This document shows positions 16,917 to 22,965 of a stretch of 29,232 bases of DNA, in pieces; the first letter of the stretch is position 1, and every line of letters begins with the position of its first letter. Below the pieces are notes generated by a model. That model was not told the DNA's origin. It did not search any database and was given only the letters and a program-made list of their open reading frames with translations. The DNA is taken from IMG/VR virus record IMGVR_UViG_3300034106_002467, positions 1 to 29,232 of that record, one strand, 5' to 3'. The position numbers were made by a program, and so were the translations under genes. The DNA is from a virus.

Positions 16917-17351
16917 ATGCTGGCAGAACTCGCCGCAGCCAACGCCGCCTACGCAGTAATCAAAGAGGCCATCAGCAACGGTGGTGACATCCTGGCGGCG
17001 GGCTCGAAGCTCGGCGAGTACTTTGGCCTGAAGAGCGAGATCTCAAAGCGGGCCAGCCAGAAGGGCAACGGCAGCGAAGAGTTCTGGGCACTTGAGAAAC
17101 TGCGCCAGCAGGAAGAAGACCTCAAGATTCTGATGATCTACCAAGGCCGTCCTGGCCTGTGGCAAGACTGGCTGGAGTTTCAGTCTCGGCAGCGCAGGGA
17201 GCGAGAAGCCGAGGAGTTGCAGGAGCGGCTGAAGGTTGCTCGACGCAAAGAAGTCGTTCAAGCGATTTTGGTTGCACTGATGGTTGCGGTCATCGGTCTG
17301 TCGTTGATTGGCGTCGTTCTGATGGCGGCGATTGCATCGAGGAAAATGTGA
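16917..17351 (+). CDS. C-terminal-anchored phage protein
   Basis: A 144-residue protein starting one base after the preceding stop. The N-terminal 45 residues are Ala-rich (LAELAAANAAYAVIKEAISN) and a charged helical middle follows (residues 60-115, REREAEELQERLKVARRK). The C-terminus is a single membrane segment (AILVALMVAVIGLSLIGVVL) with a basic tail. Its stop overlaps the next start (TGATG). It looks like a tail-anchored or i-spanin-like topology in reverse. I recall similar sequences in lysis regions of related phages, annotated only as hypothetical. Confidence 0.75.
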   Translation: MLAELAAANAAYAVIKEAISNGGDILAAGSKLGEYFGLKSEISKRASQKGNGSEEFWALEKLRQQEEDLKILMIYQGRPGLWQDWLEFQSRQRREREAEELQERLKVARRKEVVQAILVALMVAVIGLSLIGVVLMAAIASRKM

Positions 17352-17518
17352 TGCGATGGCTCATTCTGTTTGTGCTGCTGACGGTGGTAGGGTGCGAGGA
17401 CCGCTTCCGCTACCCATGCCAAGACCCGGCCAATGCCGGGAATCCCGAGTGCCAACTTGAGGCCTGCAAGGCCACCAGAACCTGCGCGGAGATGATGACC
17501 AATGGACCGCAAAAGTGA
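17351..17518 (+). CDS. Small phage lipoprotein
   Basis: A 55-residue protein whose ATG overlaps the previous stop. It has a short signal peptide (MRWLILFVLLTVVGC) with a lipobox VVGC, so Cys15 should be lipidated. The mature part is Cys-rich (four more Cys) with the sequence DRFRYPCQDPANAGNPECQ. It lies between membrane proteins of the lysis cassette and overlaps the next gene by 17 bases. An outer-membrane spanin role is conceivable from the lipobox and location. The mature part is short and Cys-rich, however, so a superinfection-exclusion or other envelope function is equally open. Confidence 0.75.
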   Translation: MRWLILFVLLTVVGCEDRFRYPCQDPANAGNPECQLEACKATRTCAEMMTNGPQK

Positions 17519-17759
17519 CCTCGACGCGTGGCTGCGCTTCATCGTCGGCGTGACGCTGGCGCTGCTGCTGGCTATCATCGTGGGCGTGGTACTGTACTCC
17601 CTAGTCTTCGTCACGCAACCGCTCGATGCGCTGGCCCCAGCGGACAGTGAGTTCTTCAAGCTGATCACCCCATTGGCGACTTTCATCGCAGGCGCACTGG
17701 GCGGGGTCATGGCCAGCGGCAACGGCAAGTCGAAGTGCAAGGAGAAGGACGATGCTTGA
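17502..17759 (+). CDS. Two-TM small membrane protein, holin candidate
   Basis: An 85-residue protein starting inside the lipoprotein gene. It has two membrane segments: about residues 11-37 (FIVGVTLALLLAIIVGVVLY and following) and about 53-71 (LITPLATFIAGALGGVMASG), joined by an acidic loop (DALAPADSEFF) and ending in a Lys/Glu-rich tail. Length and topology fit a class II holin. The next gene encodes a separate 3-TM holin-like protein, so one of the two may act as holin and the other as antiholin. The start is supported only by the frame; the ribosome site is weak. Confidence 0.75.
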   Translation: MDRKSDLDAWLRFIVGVTLALLLAIIVGVVLYSLVFVTQPLDALAPADSEFFKLITPLATFIAGALGGVMASGNGKSKCKEKDDA

Positions 17760-18246
17760 AATCCTTGGTGGCGGTGTTCTCGGCAGTCTGCTGGGCGGCG
17801 TGTTCCGCCTTGCGCCCGAGGTGCTGAAGTGGCTCGACAAGAAGAACGAGCGCAACCATGAGTACAGCATGTTCGACCGCCAGTGCGCCCTTGAGCAGCA
17901 GCGCGGCGAACAGAAGCTGGCCGAGATCGGGGCGCAGCGCGAGGCCGCTGTCGACACTGGCGCAATGGATGCGTTCAACGCCGCCATCCAGCAGCAGACG
18001 CAGATGGTGAAGGCCGCAGGCGGGTGGGCGGCCAGTCTGTCGGCGAGCGTCAGGCCCATCGTCACGTACTGGATCTTGCTGATCTGGTCGTTCGTGCATG
18101 TCTGGTTCGCGTGGCAGTCTTGGCGGGCCGGGATGCCGCCCGAGCAAGTGTTCAAGCTGGCGATGAGCCCGGACTTCAGCGCGCTGGTGGCGGGGACGCT
18201 CAACTACTGGTTCCTCGACCGCACCCTGTCCAAGAGGGGCCTGTGA
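17752..18246 (+). CDS. 3-TM holin-type protein
   Basis: A 164-residue protein starting at an ATG with an AAGGAG ribosome site and overlapping the previous gene by 8 bases. It has an N-terminal Gly-rich hydrophobic segment (LEILGGGVLGSLLGGVFRLA), a helical stretch with KWLDKKNERNHEYSMFDRQC, and then the conserved SVRPIVTYWILLIWSFVHVW membrane segment. A final region AGTLNYWFLDRTLSK follows. The RP-x-x-TYW motif and NYWFLDR end are typical of the 3-TM holin family first described for gene transfer agents. Its position just before the lysozyme gene supports a lysis role. The lysozyme start overlaps its stop (GTGA). Confidence 0.85.
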   Translation: MLEILGGGVLGSLLGGVFRLAPEVLKWLDKKNERNHEYSMFDRQCALEQQRGEQKLAEIGAQREAAVDTGAMDAFNAAIQQQTQMVKAAGGWAASLSASVRPIVTYWILLIWSFVHVWFAWQSWRAGMPPEQVFKLAMSPDFSALVAGTLNYWFLDRTLSKRGL

Positions 18247-18683
18247 AACTCGACCTCGCGGCAGACCTCTGCCGCCATTTCGAGGGCTTTTCGTCGAAGC
18301 CCTACATCTGCCCGGCTGGGTACGCCACCATCGGCTACGGCACGGTCTACAAGCCCGGTGGCCAGAAGGTGACGATGCAGGATCTGCCGATATCCAAGGC
18401 GCTGGCCGAGGAGTGGCTGATCCACGAACTGCGGCATACCTACGCACCTGGCGTACTGCGGGCCTGCCCTGCGGCGGCCGCCAACGAGCGCGTGTTCAAC
18501 GCGCTGGTGGACTTCTGCTACAACTTGGGCGTCGGCCGGCTCCAGACGTCTACGCTGCGGCGCGTGGTGAATGCGGGTGACTGGCAGGGCGCGAAAGAGC
18601 AGCTGATGCGCTGGACTCGAGGTGGCGGCCGAGTGTTGCCGGGACTGGTTAAGCGCAGGGCGGCGGAGTGTGCGCTAATATAG
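18243..18683 (+). CDS. GH24 endolysin (lysozyme)
   Basis: A 146-residue T4-type lysozyme starting at a GTG that overlaps the holin stop. The catalytic region reads HFEGFSSKPYICPAGYATIGYG, with Glu14 as acid, Thr29 matching T4 Thr26 by spacing, and Cys23 in the place of T4 Asp20. A Glu-Cys-Thr arrangement is also seen in other phage lysozymes with a CPAG-x-x-TIGYG motif. Later ALVDFCYNLGVGRLQTSTLR and GGGRVLPGLVKRRAAE are standard. No signal peptide or anchor is visible, so it needs a holin to reach the peptidoglycan. It is the last gene of the late module. Confidence 0.93.
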   Translation: MKLDLAADLCRHFEGFSSKPYICPAGYATIGYGTVYKPGGQKVTMQDLPISKALAEEWLIHELRHTYAPGVLRACPAAAANERVFNALVDFCYNLGVGRLQTSTLRRVVNAGDWQGAKEQLMRWTRGGGRVLPGLVKRRAAECALI

Positions 18684-18702
18684 GCTCCAGCACGCGCATC
18701 TG

Positions 18703-18748
18703 CCCGCATTCCATCCTGCGGACAATCCGTTGCTCGGCGAGATGCGGG
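18703..18748. other. Weak inverted repeat between convergent operons
   Basis: In the 76-base gap between the lysozyme and the leftward regulator gene, cccgcat (18703-18709) pairs with atgcggg (18742-18748) around a 32-base loop. Neither side is followed by a clear T run, so it may be a bidirectional terminator of poor type or chance. Confidence 0.25.
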
Positions 18749-18759
18749 GTTTGGATGAC

Positions 18760-18972
18760 TTAGGCATCTGGATGGTTCCAGTGGTAGACGTGGTGCCTGC
18801 TGACTTTTTCGCAGCGCAACAAGCCCTCCTCTTTCATGAGGCGCAGCCACCAGTGCAGCGCGGTGCGGTCCATGCCCGTCAACTCAGATAGCTCGGCTAT
18901 CGTGCGCGGTGCGCGGACCAACAGCCCCAGCATGTCCACGATTTTTGACCGATTGGGTGCAATTCTGGTCAC
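18760..18972 (-). CDS. Winged-helix DNA-binding protein
   Basis: A 70-residue protein from a GTG start with GAGG eight bases upstream. The sequence KIVDMLGLLVRAPRTIAELSELTGMDRTALHWWLRLMKE is a helix-turn-helix (tri-helical core, about residues 10-50) followed by a wing GLLRCEKVSRHHVYHW. It resembles ArsR/MarR-like minimal regulators. It is the most distal gene of the leftward early operon, so it may act on late or host genes. The target is unknown. It overlaps the upstream gene by 89 bases, more than the other junctions here. Confidence 0.7.
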   Translation of the reverse strand: MTRIAPNRSKIVDMLGLLVRAPRTIAELSELTGMDRTALHWWLRLMKEEGLLRCEKVSRHHVYHWNHPDA

Positions 18973-19123
18973 TTGGTATCCTCATTTCGCACGGAACGCC
19001 CTCCAGTTCCCAGGGACCAGTCCATGTCTGCCGCTCATGCGGCGGGTCGGTGCGGCGTCGGCAGGTTGCGCACTCTGGCAGGTCAGTGCCCAGGCAGCGG
19101 GCAACGGCGGCGGGGAGGGTCAT
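18884..19123 (-). CDS. Small Cys-containing protein
   Basis: A 79-residue reading frame whose ATG overlaps the preceding stop (ATGA), which supports translation. The N-terminal half has CLGTDLPECATCRRRTDPP and later VPCEMRIP, a Cys arrangement (residues 10, 18, 21, 45) that could bind zinc. The final about 27 residues overlap the regulator gene in another frame and look less natural. Function is unknown. Confidence 0.5.
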   Translation of the reverse strand: MTLPAAVARCLGTDLPECATCRRRTDPPHERQTWTGPWELEGVPCEMRIPSDQNCTQSVKNRGHAGAVGPRTAHDSRAI

Positions 19124-19272
19124 GCGACGCTCCCATACACATCACGCAGCGCATCACTGATTTTGCGTGCAACGGCTCGCCAGTCTGCAATCATCTTGCG
19201 CCTGCGGGCCGCGTAAATCCACCACGGGTAGAGATGGGCTTTCATCTTGCGGATGCGGGTGCGTTGCTTCAT
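19120..19272 (-). CDS. 50-residue basic protein
   Basis: The reading frame from ATG at 19272 to TGA at 19120 encodes 50 residues, strongly basic (MKQRTRIRKMKAHLYPWWIY, then ARRRKMIADWRAVARKISDA). Both ends are tied to neighbours by 4-base ATGA overlaps, the standard junction in this operon, which makes it a credible gene despite its size. No domain was recognised. Basic and Trp-rich composition suggests nucleic acid or membrane contact. Confidence 0.65.
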   Translation of the reverse strand: MKQRTRIRKMKAHLYPWWIYAARRRKMIADWRAVARKISDALRDVYGSVA

Positions 19273-19607
19273 GGCTTGCTCCTTGCGCGGATGACCGCCT
19301 CAACCTCCAAGCCTTCCGAAATCTGCGTGCCGAGGTGGTCCAGCAGGTCTTCGATGGTGTCGCCGTGGCCGGTGGCGTAGCCCATGCTGCGCATCCAGTG
19401 GGCGACTTTCTCGCGCTCTGCTGCGGCACCGGCTCTGCCTGCAAGGGGGGGTGGCAAATTGCCCCCTCCCTTTGGCTCATCCTGCTGCGCCAGCGCGGCG
19501 CGGAGGGCGTCAATTGCTTGGCTTGTCTTCCAAATAGACCGCGTTTGCTCAACGTGGTACTCCATCGCCTCCAGCGCCTGTTGGGCGGCGGTTCGTAGGT
19601 TACTCAT
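19269..19607 (-). CDS. Conserved phage early protein
   Basis: A 112-residue protein starting at ATG 19607 after the upstream stop overlap. The N-terminal half (LRTAAQQALEAMEYHVEQTR, then TSQAIDALRAALAQQDEP) is a motif common in small early proteins of Burkholderiales and Pseudomonas phages. The C-terminal half AEREKVAHWMRSMGYATGHG, with a following IEDLLDHLGTQISEGLEVEA, is seen as a separate module in other phages, so this may be a two-part fusion. A Gly/Pro linker (PKGGGNLPPPLAGRAG) joins them. Function is unknown. Confidence 0.72.
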   Translation of the reverse strand: MSNLRTAAQQALEAMEYHVEQTRSIWKTSQAIDALRAALAQQDEPKGGGNLPPPLAGRAGAAAEREKVAHWMRSMGYATGHGDTIEDLLDHLGTQISEGLEVEAVIRARSKP

Positions 19608-19786
19608 CCCGCCACCCCCAGCGCCACAGCCAGCGCAGCAATGGTGACCGCAGCGGCCACCCAGCACAGCACCTCAAACACCACGTCGCGCTTCGGCCGA
19701 GGCGAGTCCTCCAGCGTACAGGCCTCGCGGTACGGGCAAGAGCGGCCCTGTTCGCACAGGCCGTCGCAGCAGTTTCTGTCGGTCAT
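19604..19786 (-). CDS. Cys-rich single-TM protein
   Basis: A 60-residue protein with a strong AAGGAGG ribosome site. The N-terminus CCDGLCEQGRSCPYREACTL holds six Cys in a cluster, followed by a basic stretch (RPKRD) and one C-terminal membrane segment (VLCWVAAAVTIAALAVALGV). The C-D-G-x-C-x-x-G-R-x-C-P pattern is one I recall from small early phage proteins of unknown function. The 4-base overlap with the next start fixes it in the operon. Confidence 0.72.
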   Translation of the reverse strand: MTDRNCCDGLCEQGRSCPYREACTLEDSPRPKRDVVFEVLCWVAAAVTIAALAVALGVAG

Positions 19787-19932
19787 TTGATCCTCCTTGC
19801 CGGCACCGCCAGCAGCCAACGGTCACCCAGCAAGCGGATCGCGCGGATCCACTGCCGGGTGTTGTGTCGATCCGTCCGGCGGTCGCCGGATGCCCACAGG
19901 GCGCGTGCGCGGCGCAGCATCCGGGTGTTCAC
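19783..19932 (-). CDS. 49-residue basic protein
   Basis: The reading frame from GTG at 19932 to TGA at 19783 encodes 49 residues (NTRMLRRARALWASGDRRTD, followed by RHNTRQWIRAIRLLGDRWLL). It starts inside the upstream stop region and ends with a 4-base overlap with the next start, where its final codons also serve as that gene's ribosome site. It is basic and Trp-containing, like the 50-residue protein downstream. I recall similar short proteins in other phages; function unknown. Confidence 0.65.
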   Translation of the reverse strand: MNTRMLRRARALWASGDRRTDRHNTRQWIRAIRLLGDRWLLAVPARRIK

Positions 19933-20507
19933 TCTGCTTGCTCCTCAAAACGCGTCACGCGGAAAGTGCCGAACGGGCCACGCTTCTCCGGGCGGAAGTC
20001 GCCGATGCCAATGCTCAGGCCGGACTGCTCCAGCAGCATCTGCGCGTCTTCGACCTTCATCAGAGTATCGTCCACGCCGATGCTGAACTTCAGCCCCCAG
20101 CAGTCAAACCTGGGGCGGTGCCGCATCACGCGACCCTTGGTGGCGGGGATCGTGACCGGCCGTGAGTCCACCTCGTAATCGGTAGCGGGGCCGGAGCCGT
20201 TCATCACCGTGATGGTGGGCTCAAAGATGCGAATCGCACTGGGCACGATAAACCGCATCGACTTGCGCGACCCGGGCATTTTGTAGTTCGTGCCGGCCGC
20301 CCCCATCGCGTTGGGGATGGCGAACGCGCTGATGTAGAACGTGCCATCGGGGTGCCGGTAGGCAACCTTCTCCGCCTGCTCGCGTGGGGTGCCTCGGTTC
20401 TGCACAACGCCGCGCGCCTTGCCACTGCTGGAGGTTTCCGCTTCCTCGCCGAAACGGTGCATCAGAAGAGGTTGAATGCCACGAATTTCAATGTTGATCA
20501 GTTTCAC
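19929..20507 (-). CDS. RAMP-like protein in the recombination operon
   Basis: A 192-residue protein. The GTG at 20507 is preferred because GGAG lies eight bases upstream; an upstream GTG at 20534 has no such site. It begins KLINIEIRGIQPLLMHRFGE and contains TPREQAEKVAYRHPDGTFYI, then FAIPNAMGAAGTNYKMPG, and ends GLSIGIGDFRPEKRGPFGTF. A beta-rich body plus a Gly-rich loop with a terminal FG-x-F strand resembles RAMP-fold proteins such as Cas7, by eye only. It lies in the operon with the exonuclease and RecT-like protein, where many phages encode a single-strand DNA-binding protein. A nucleic-acid-binding role is the leading guess. Confidence 0.7.
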   Translation of the reverse strand: MKLINIEIRGIQPLLMHRFGEEAETSSSGKARGVVQNRGTPREQAEKVAYRHPDGTFYISAFAIPNAMGAAGTNYKMPGSRKSMRFIVPSAIRIFEPTITVMNGSGPATDYEVDSRPVTIPATKGRVMRHRPRFDCWGLKFSIGVDDTLMKVEDAQMLLEQSGLSIGIGDFRPEKRGPFGTFRVTRFEEQAE

Positions 20508-20550
20508 GTCAAATCTCCGTTGGTTAAAACACACTCACATTTGGGCGAAA

Positions 20551-20862
20551 TTGCCCTGCCACGCCTCGCCACGCCTTGCCTCGCCGCGCCTCGCCACGCC
20601 TCGCCTTGCCTAGCCAAGCCTCGCCACGTACCATGCCTTGCCTTGCCGTGCCGCGTACCTTGCCTTGCCAAGCCTCGCCAGGCCATGCCACGCCTCGCCG
20701 CGCATCGCCACGCCAGGCCGTGCCTCGCCACGTACCATGCCTTGCCTTGCCGGGCCTTGCCGGGCCCCGCCCAGCCATGCCAAGCCTCGCCATGTACCTT
20801 GCCTTGCCACGCTTCGCCGCGCATCGCCTCGCCTTGCCCCGCCTCGCCAGGCCATGTACCAC
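20551..20862. repeat. GGCNN pentanucleotide array
   Basis: About 310 bases consist almost only of NNGCC pentamers on the plus strand (GGCNN on the minus strand), roughly 60 units. The GCC is nearly constant while the two other bases vary widely. Four 7-base units of the form (A/G)(C/T)GTACC shift the phase. It fills the gap 20508-20864 between the excisionase-like gene and the RAMP-like gene. As stop codons are rare in this pattern, many artificial frames cross it. Low-complexity tracts of this type are something I recall from other phages; their function is not known to me. Confidence 0.9.
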
Positions 20863-20864
20863 GA

Positions 20865-21041
20865 TCAACGCTCGGCCTCAGCCTCGTAAGCCAGCACGTC
20901 GGCCAAGCGGTAGCGGGCCTGGCCGCCGATCTTCAGCCACGTCGGGCCTTTGCCCTGGTGTCGCCAGTTTTCCAGCGTGCCCACGGCGACCTTCCACCTG
21001 GTGGCCAGTTCTTCGGTGGTCAGCAGTTCGTCTTCGTTCAT
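20865..21041 (-). CDS. Excisionase/MerR-like HTH protein
   Basis: A 58-residue protein from ATG 21041, overlapping the RecT-like stop (ATGA). The sequence LLTTEELATRWKVAVGTLENWRHQGKGPTWLKIGGQARYR is a winged MerR-type helix-turn-helix of the kind used by excisionases and small phage regulators (HTH_17). The Trp pair and RYR wing end are typical. No integrase gene or attachment site is in the window, so an excision role cannot be assumed. Control of transcription or replication is equally possible. Confidence 0.82.
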   Translation of the reverse strand: MNEDELLTTEELATRWKVAVGTLENWRHQGKGPTWLKIGGQARYRLADVLAYEAEAER

Positions 21042-21787
21042 ACCGCGCCCTCCTCGGTGTCAATGATCTCGGCGTCCACGGGCGGTGCCTGCTCGGCGCG
21101 GATCTCGTTGGCGCGGCGCTGCACTGCGGCAACCACGCGGTCGCGCTCCTTGCCCTTGGGCACGCGGCGCATGTCGGGGCGCAACAGATCGAGGAACTCC
21201 AGCGTGCTGGCGTTTTCGATGCTTTGCACCAGTTTGTCCACGTCGATTGCGGCAGGAGGCGGGGGAGGCGCAACCTCCTCTGCGTCACCCATATCGCGCA
21301 CCGTGCGCTGCGGGGCCATGTCCTCGGCTTCCTCTGGCGTGTAGGTGCCGATGGCCACGCCGGGGTAGATGGTGCGGATGCCCTCGCTGATGCACCTGGC
21401 GCGCAGCATCTGGCGCGGATAGGACTTCCACGTCGGGTTGCGGGTCAGACCGGCGCTGACGGCCATGTCGGTCGTCCACTCAATGCGAACGCTGCCGCCC
21501 TGCGGGTGGGTGAACGTGCCGACGACCTTGCGGTCGGTGTACTCGCCCCATTCGACGCGGCCACCAGCCTGCTGGAACCGCGCCAGCATGGCGTCAGCGC
21601 GCAGCGTGGGTCGGCCGTTGATGACGTGATAATCGCGGGCGGCGATGGCGGGGTGCATTCCTTCGGCCTGCGCGATCAGCATCAGGGCCATCGCTTGGTC
21701 TGGCGTCTTGACGCCGAACAGGCCAGACTTGGCGACGGCCATCGCCATACGCTCTACTTGGTCAACGGGGATCAATGCGGTGCTCAT
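21038..21787 (-). CDS. RecT-like single-strand annealing protein
   Basis: A 249-residue protein with a GAGGAA ribosome site. It carries SGLFGVKTPDQAMALMLIAQ, then MHPAIAARDYHVINGRPTLR, HPQGGSVRIEWTTDMAVSAG, and YPRQMLRARCISEGIRTIYP with PGVAIGTYTPEEAED. These match a phage group usually annotated as RecT-family or annealing proteins. A Pro run and a charged C-terminal domain (about 170-249) follow. The nuclease partner lies upstream in the same operon. Together they would resect double-strand ends and anneal homologous strands. Confidence 0.8.
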   Translation of the reverse strand: MSTALIPVDQVERMAMAVAKSGLFGVKTPDQAMALMLIAQAEGMHPAIAARDYHVINGRPTLRADAMLARFQQAGGRVEWGEYTDRKVVGTFTHPQGGSVRIEWTTDMAVSAGLTRNPTWKSYPRQMLRARCISEGIRTIYPGVAIGTYTPEEAEDMAPQRTVRDMGDAEEVAPPPPPAAIDVDKLVQSIENASTLEFLDLLRPDMRRVPKGKERDRVVAAVQRRANEIRAEQAPPVDAEIIDTEEGAV

Positions 21788-21798
21788 TGGCGTGTTCC

Positions 21799-22035
21799 TC
21801 AGCGAGAGATAGAATCAATGTACTGGGCTGCACGCAACGCCTCTTCGGCGTCCTGAGTCCTGCGCCCTCCTGGCAAAACCCAGCCTTCCGGCAGTTGAGT
21901 ACCGTTGTCTCGGTGCAGCGCGCCGGCCCAGAGCAAGCGTCCGCGACCGTACTGCAGGTTATTCGCGTGATGGAACTTCGCGCGCGAAGTTTCGATTGAC
22001 GGCTTCGCGTCGCGTTCGTTTTTGCTGAAATTCAT
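21799..22035 (-). CDS. Small early protein, unknown
   Basis: A 78-residue protein from ATG 22035 with a GGAAAG ribosome site. The first 40 residues are basic (NFSKNERDAKPSIETSRAKF). The second part has LPEGWVLPGGRRTQDAEEAL, and the end is AAQYIDSISR. A GWVLPGG segment recalls small phage early proteins, but no domain was recognised. It is in the same operon direction, between the exonuclease block and the RecT-like gene, with a hairpin just upstream. Confidence 0.65.
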   Translation of the reverse strand: MNFSKNERDAKPSIETSRAKFHHANNLQYGRGRLLWAGALHRDNGTQLPEGWVLPGGRRTQDAEEALRAAQYIDSISR

Positions 22036-22047
22036 AGTGTGCTTTCC

Positions 22048-22065
22048 GGGGCGGCGAACCGCCCC
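22048..22065 (-). other. Perfect intergenic hairpin with UUCG loop
   Basis: ggggcgg and ccgcccc form a perfect 7-base-pair stem around a 4-base loop. Read on the leftward transcript, the loop is UUCG. No T run follows, so it is not a standard terminator. It lies between two early genes, 13 bases before the start of the 78-residue gene, and may affect message stability or translation of that gene. Confidence 0.6.
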
Positions 22066-22073
22066 TGTGGTGA

Positions 22074-22322
22074 TCAGTCAGTCAGGCCCGGGCCTTCTTC
22101 GGCCAGTACGGCTTCGGGCAGGCCCACGGTTTCCACCATGACGCCAGAGGCCATCAGGCTGATGATGTCGTCGTGCGTGGCGGGCGCGATCACGAATTGC
22201 GGCGTGACGTGACGCAGCACGTCGGCCACGGTGTAAGCCCGCACCAGTCGCTCGTTGCCCTCTGCGTCCATCACAGTCCACGCCTTCATCACGCGCGTGT
22301 AGGTGCGCTTCTTGTCGCTCAT
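22074..22322 (-). CDS. Small early protein, unknown
   Basis: An 82-residue protein whose ATG overlaps the exonuclease stop (ATGA). It starts with a basic region (SDKKRTYTRVMKAWTVMDAE), then VRAYTVADVLRHVTPQFVIA and a mixed acidic C-terminus. No known domain was recognised. The tight coupling to the exonuclease suggests an accessory to recombination or a nuclease modulator, but this rests on position only. Confidence 0.7.
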   Translation of the reverse strand: MSDKKRTYTRVMKAWTVMDAEGNERLVRAYTVADVLRHVTPQFVIAPATHDDIISLMASGVMVETVGLPEAVLAEEGPGLTD

Positions 22323-22954
22323 TGCTTTCCTTCCGCAAGACGCCGCAGCGCCTCGACTTTGCTGCCGACCTCTTTGAGGAAAGCCGAGATCCCGAACGCC
22401 AGGTCGGCGATAGCTTTTGGGTCGGCGGGGATGCGCTGGACGTACAGCTGCAGCGGCTCAGGCATACGCGGGTCATACGACACAAAGTCGCACCACTGGC
22501 GGCCGGTGATCCACATCTGGCCCTGCACCTGCGGCATGTGCTCTGCCGGCATACCGCCCAGCAGCGTCTCAATGTGGACCGCACTGTTGTACGGGCACTT
22601 GATCTCAATCAGGCCGTCCCAGTCCACCAGGCCGTCAGGGCTGCAGCCGGCGTACAGGACGTCGTGGGCGACAAAGCCCGTCTCCTCGACCTCAGTGCCT
22701 GTGCTCTGCTCGTAGGCGGCACGCGCTGCGGCTTCCTGCTCGGTGCCCCAGAGCATGGCGGCAGTGGTGAACTTCTGGACGGGCTGGCCGGTCAGGCGCT
22801 CGACGACCAGTTCGGTGAGGTAGTCGCGCTGGGCCTGTGCGGGCTGGCCGTTCTTCAGCGTGGCCATCGCGTCCTTGAACCGGGACGCAGTGGCCTTGCC
22901 GCACCTAGCGGCGTACCAGTCGTCATCGCGCTGGGTGGCGGTTTCTAAGATCAT
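22319..22954 (-). CDS. YqaJ/lambda-type exonuclease
   Basis: Start chosen at ATG 22954; the frame extending upstream to 22993 begins inside the preceding gene. The 211-residue product has QRDDDWYAARCGKATASRFK at the N-terminus, as in this family. The PD-(D/E)xK core is SPDGLVDWDGLIEIKCP, with Asp107, Glu117 and Lys119 as the likely metal-binding residues. QVQGQMWITG contributes the conserved Gln. This is a 5'-3' double-strand exonuclease fold of the lambda exo/YqaJ type. It is coupled in one operon with a RecT-like protein, a normal pair. Confidence 0.9.
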   Translation of the reverse strand: MILETATQRDDDWYAARCGKATASRFKDAMATLKNGQPAQAQRDYLTELVVERLTGQPVQKFTTAAMLWGTEQEAAARAAYEQSTGTEVEETGFVAHDVLYAGCSPDGLVDWDGLIEIKCPYNSAVHIETLLGGMPAEHMPQVQGQMWITGRQWCDFVSYDPRMPEPLQLYVQRIPADPKAIADLAFGISAFLKEVGSKVEALRRLAEGKQ

Positions 22955-22965
22955 GCTGCGCCCCT

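Noticed and set aside
18684-18759. Standard terminator between convergent late and early operons
   Set aside because: Only weak inverted repeats without T runs were found, so it is reported as a low-confidence inverted repeat.
20551-20862. CRISPR array
   Set aside because: Units are 5 bases with no repeat-spacer structure and there are no cas genes.
20504-20868. Minus-strand frames of 81 to 114 residues in the array, rich in Gly, Lys, Arg and Trp
   Set aside because: All three minus frames are open, which points to base pattern and not coding. A TTG at 20868 overlaps the previous stop, so a cationic repeat peptide cannot be excluded, but nothing favours one frame.
20865-21041. Excisionase as proof of a temperate phage
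   Set aside because: No integrase, attachment site or repressor of the lambda type was found in the window, and small MerR-like proteins also occur in lytic phages.
20352-21856. Long plus-strand frames (330 and 426 residues) across the pentamer array
   Set aside because: They exist because the NNGCC pattern has no stop codons and because GC-rich antisense frames extend over the RecT-like gene. They lack ribosome sites and have low-complexity products.
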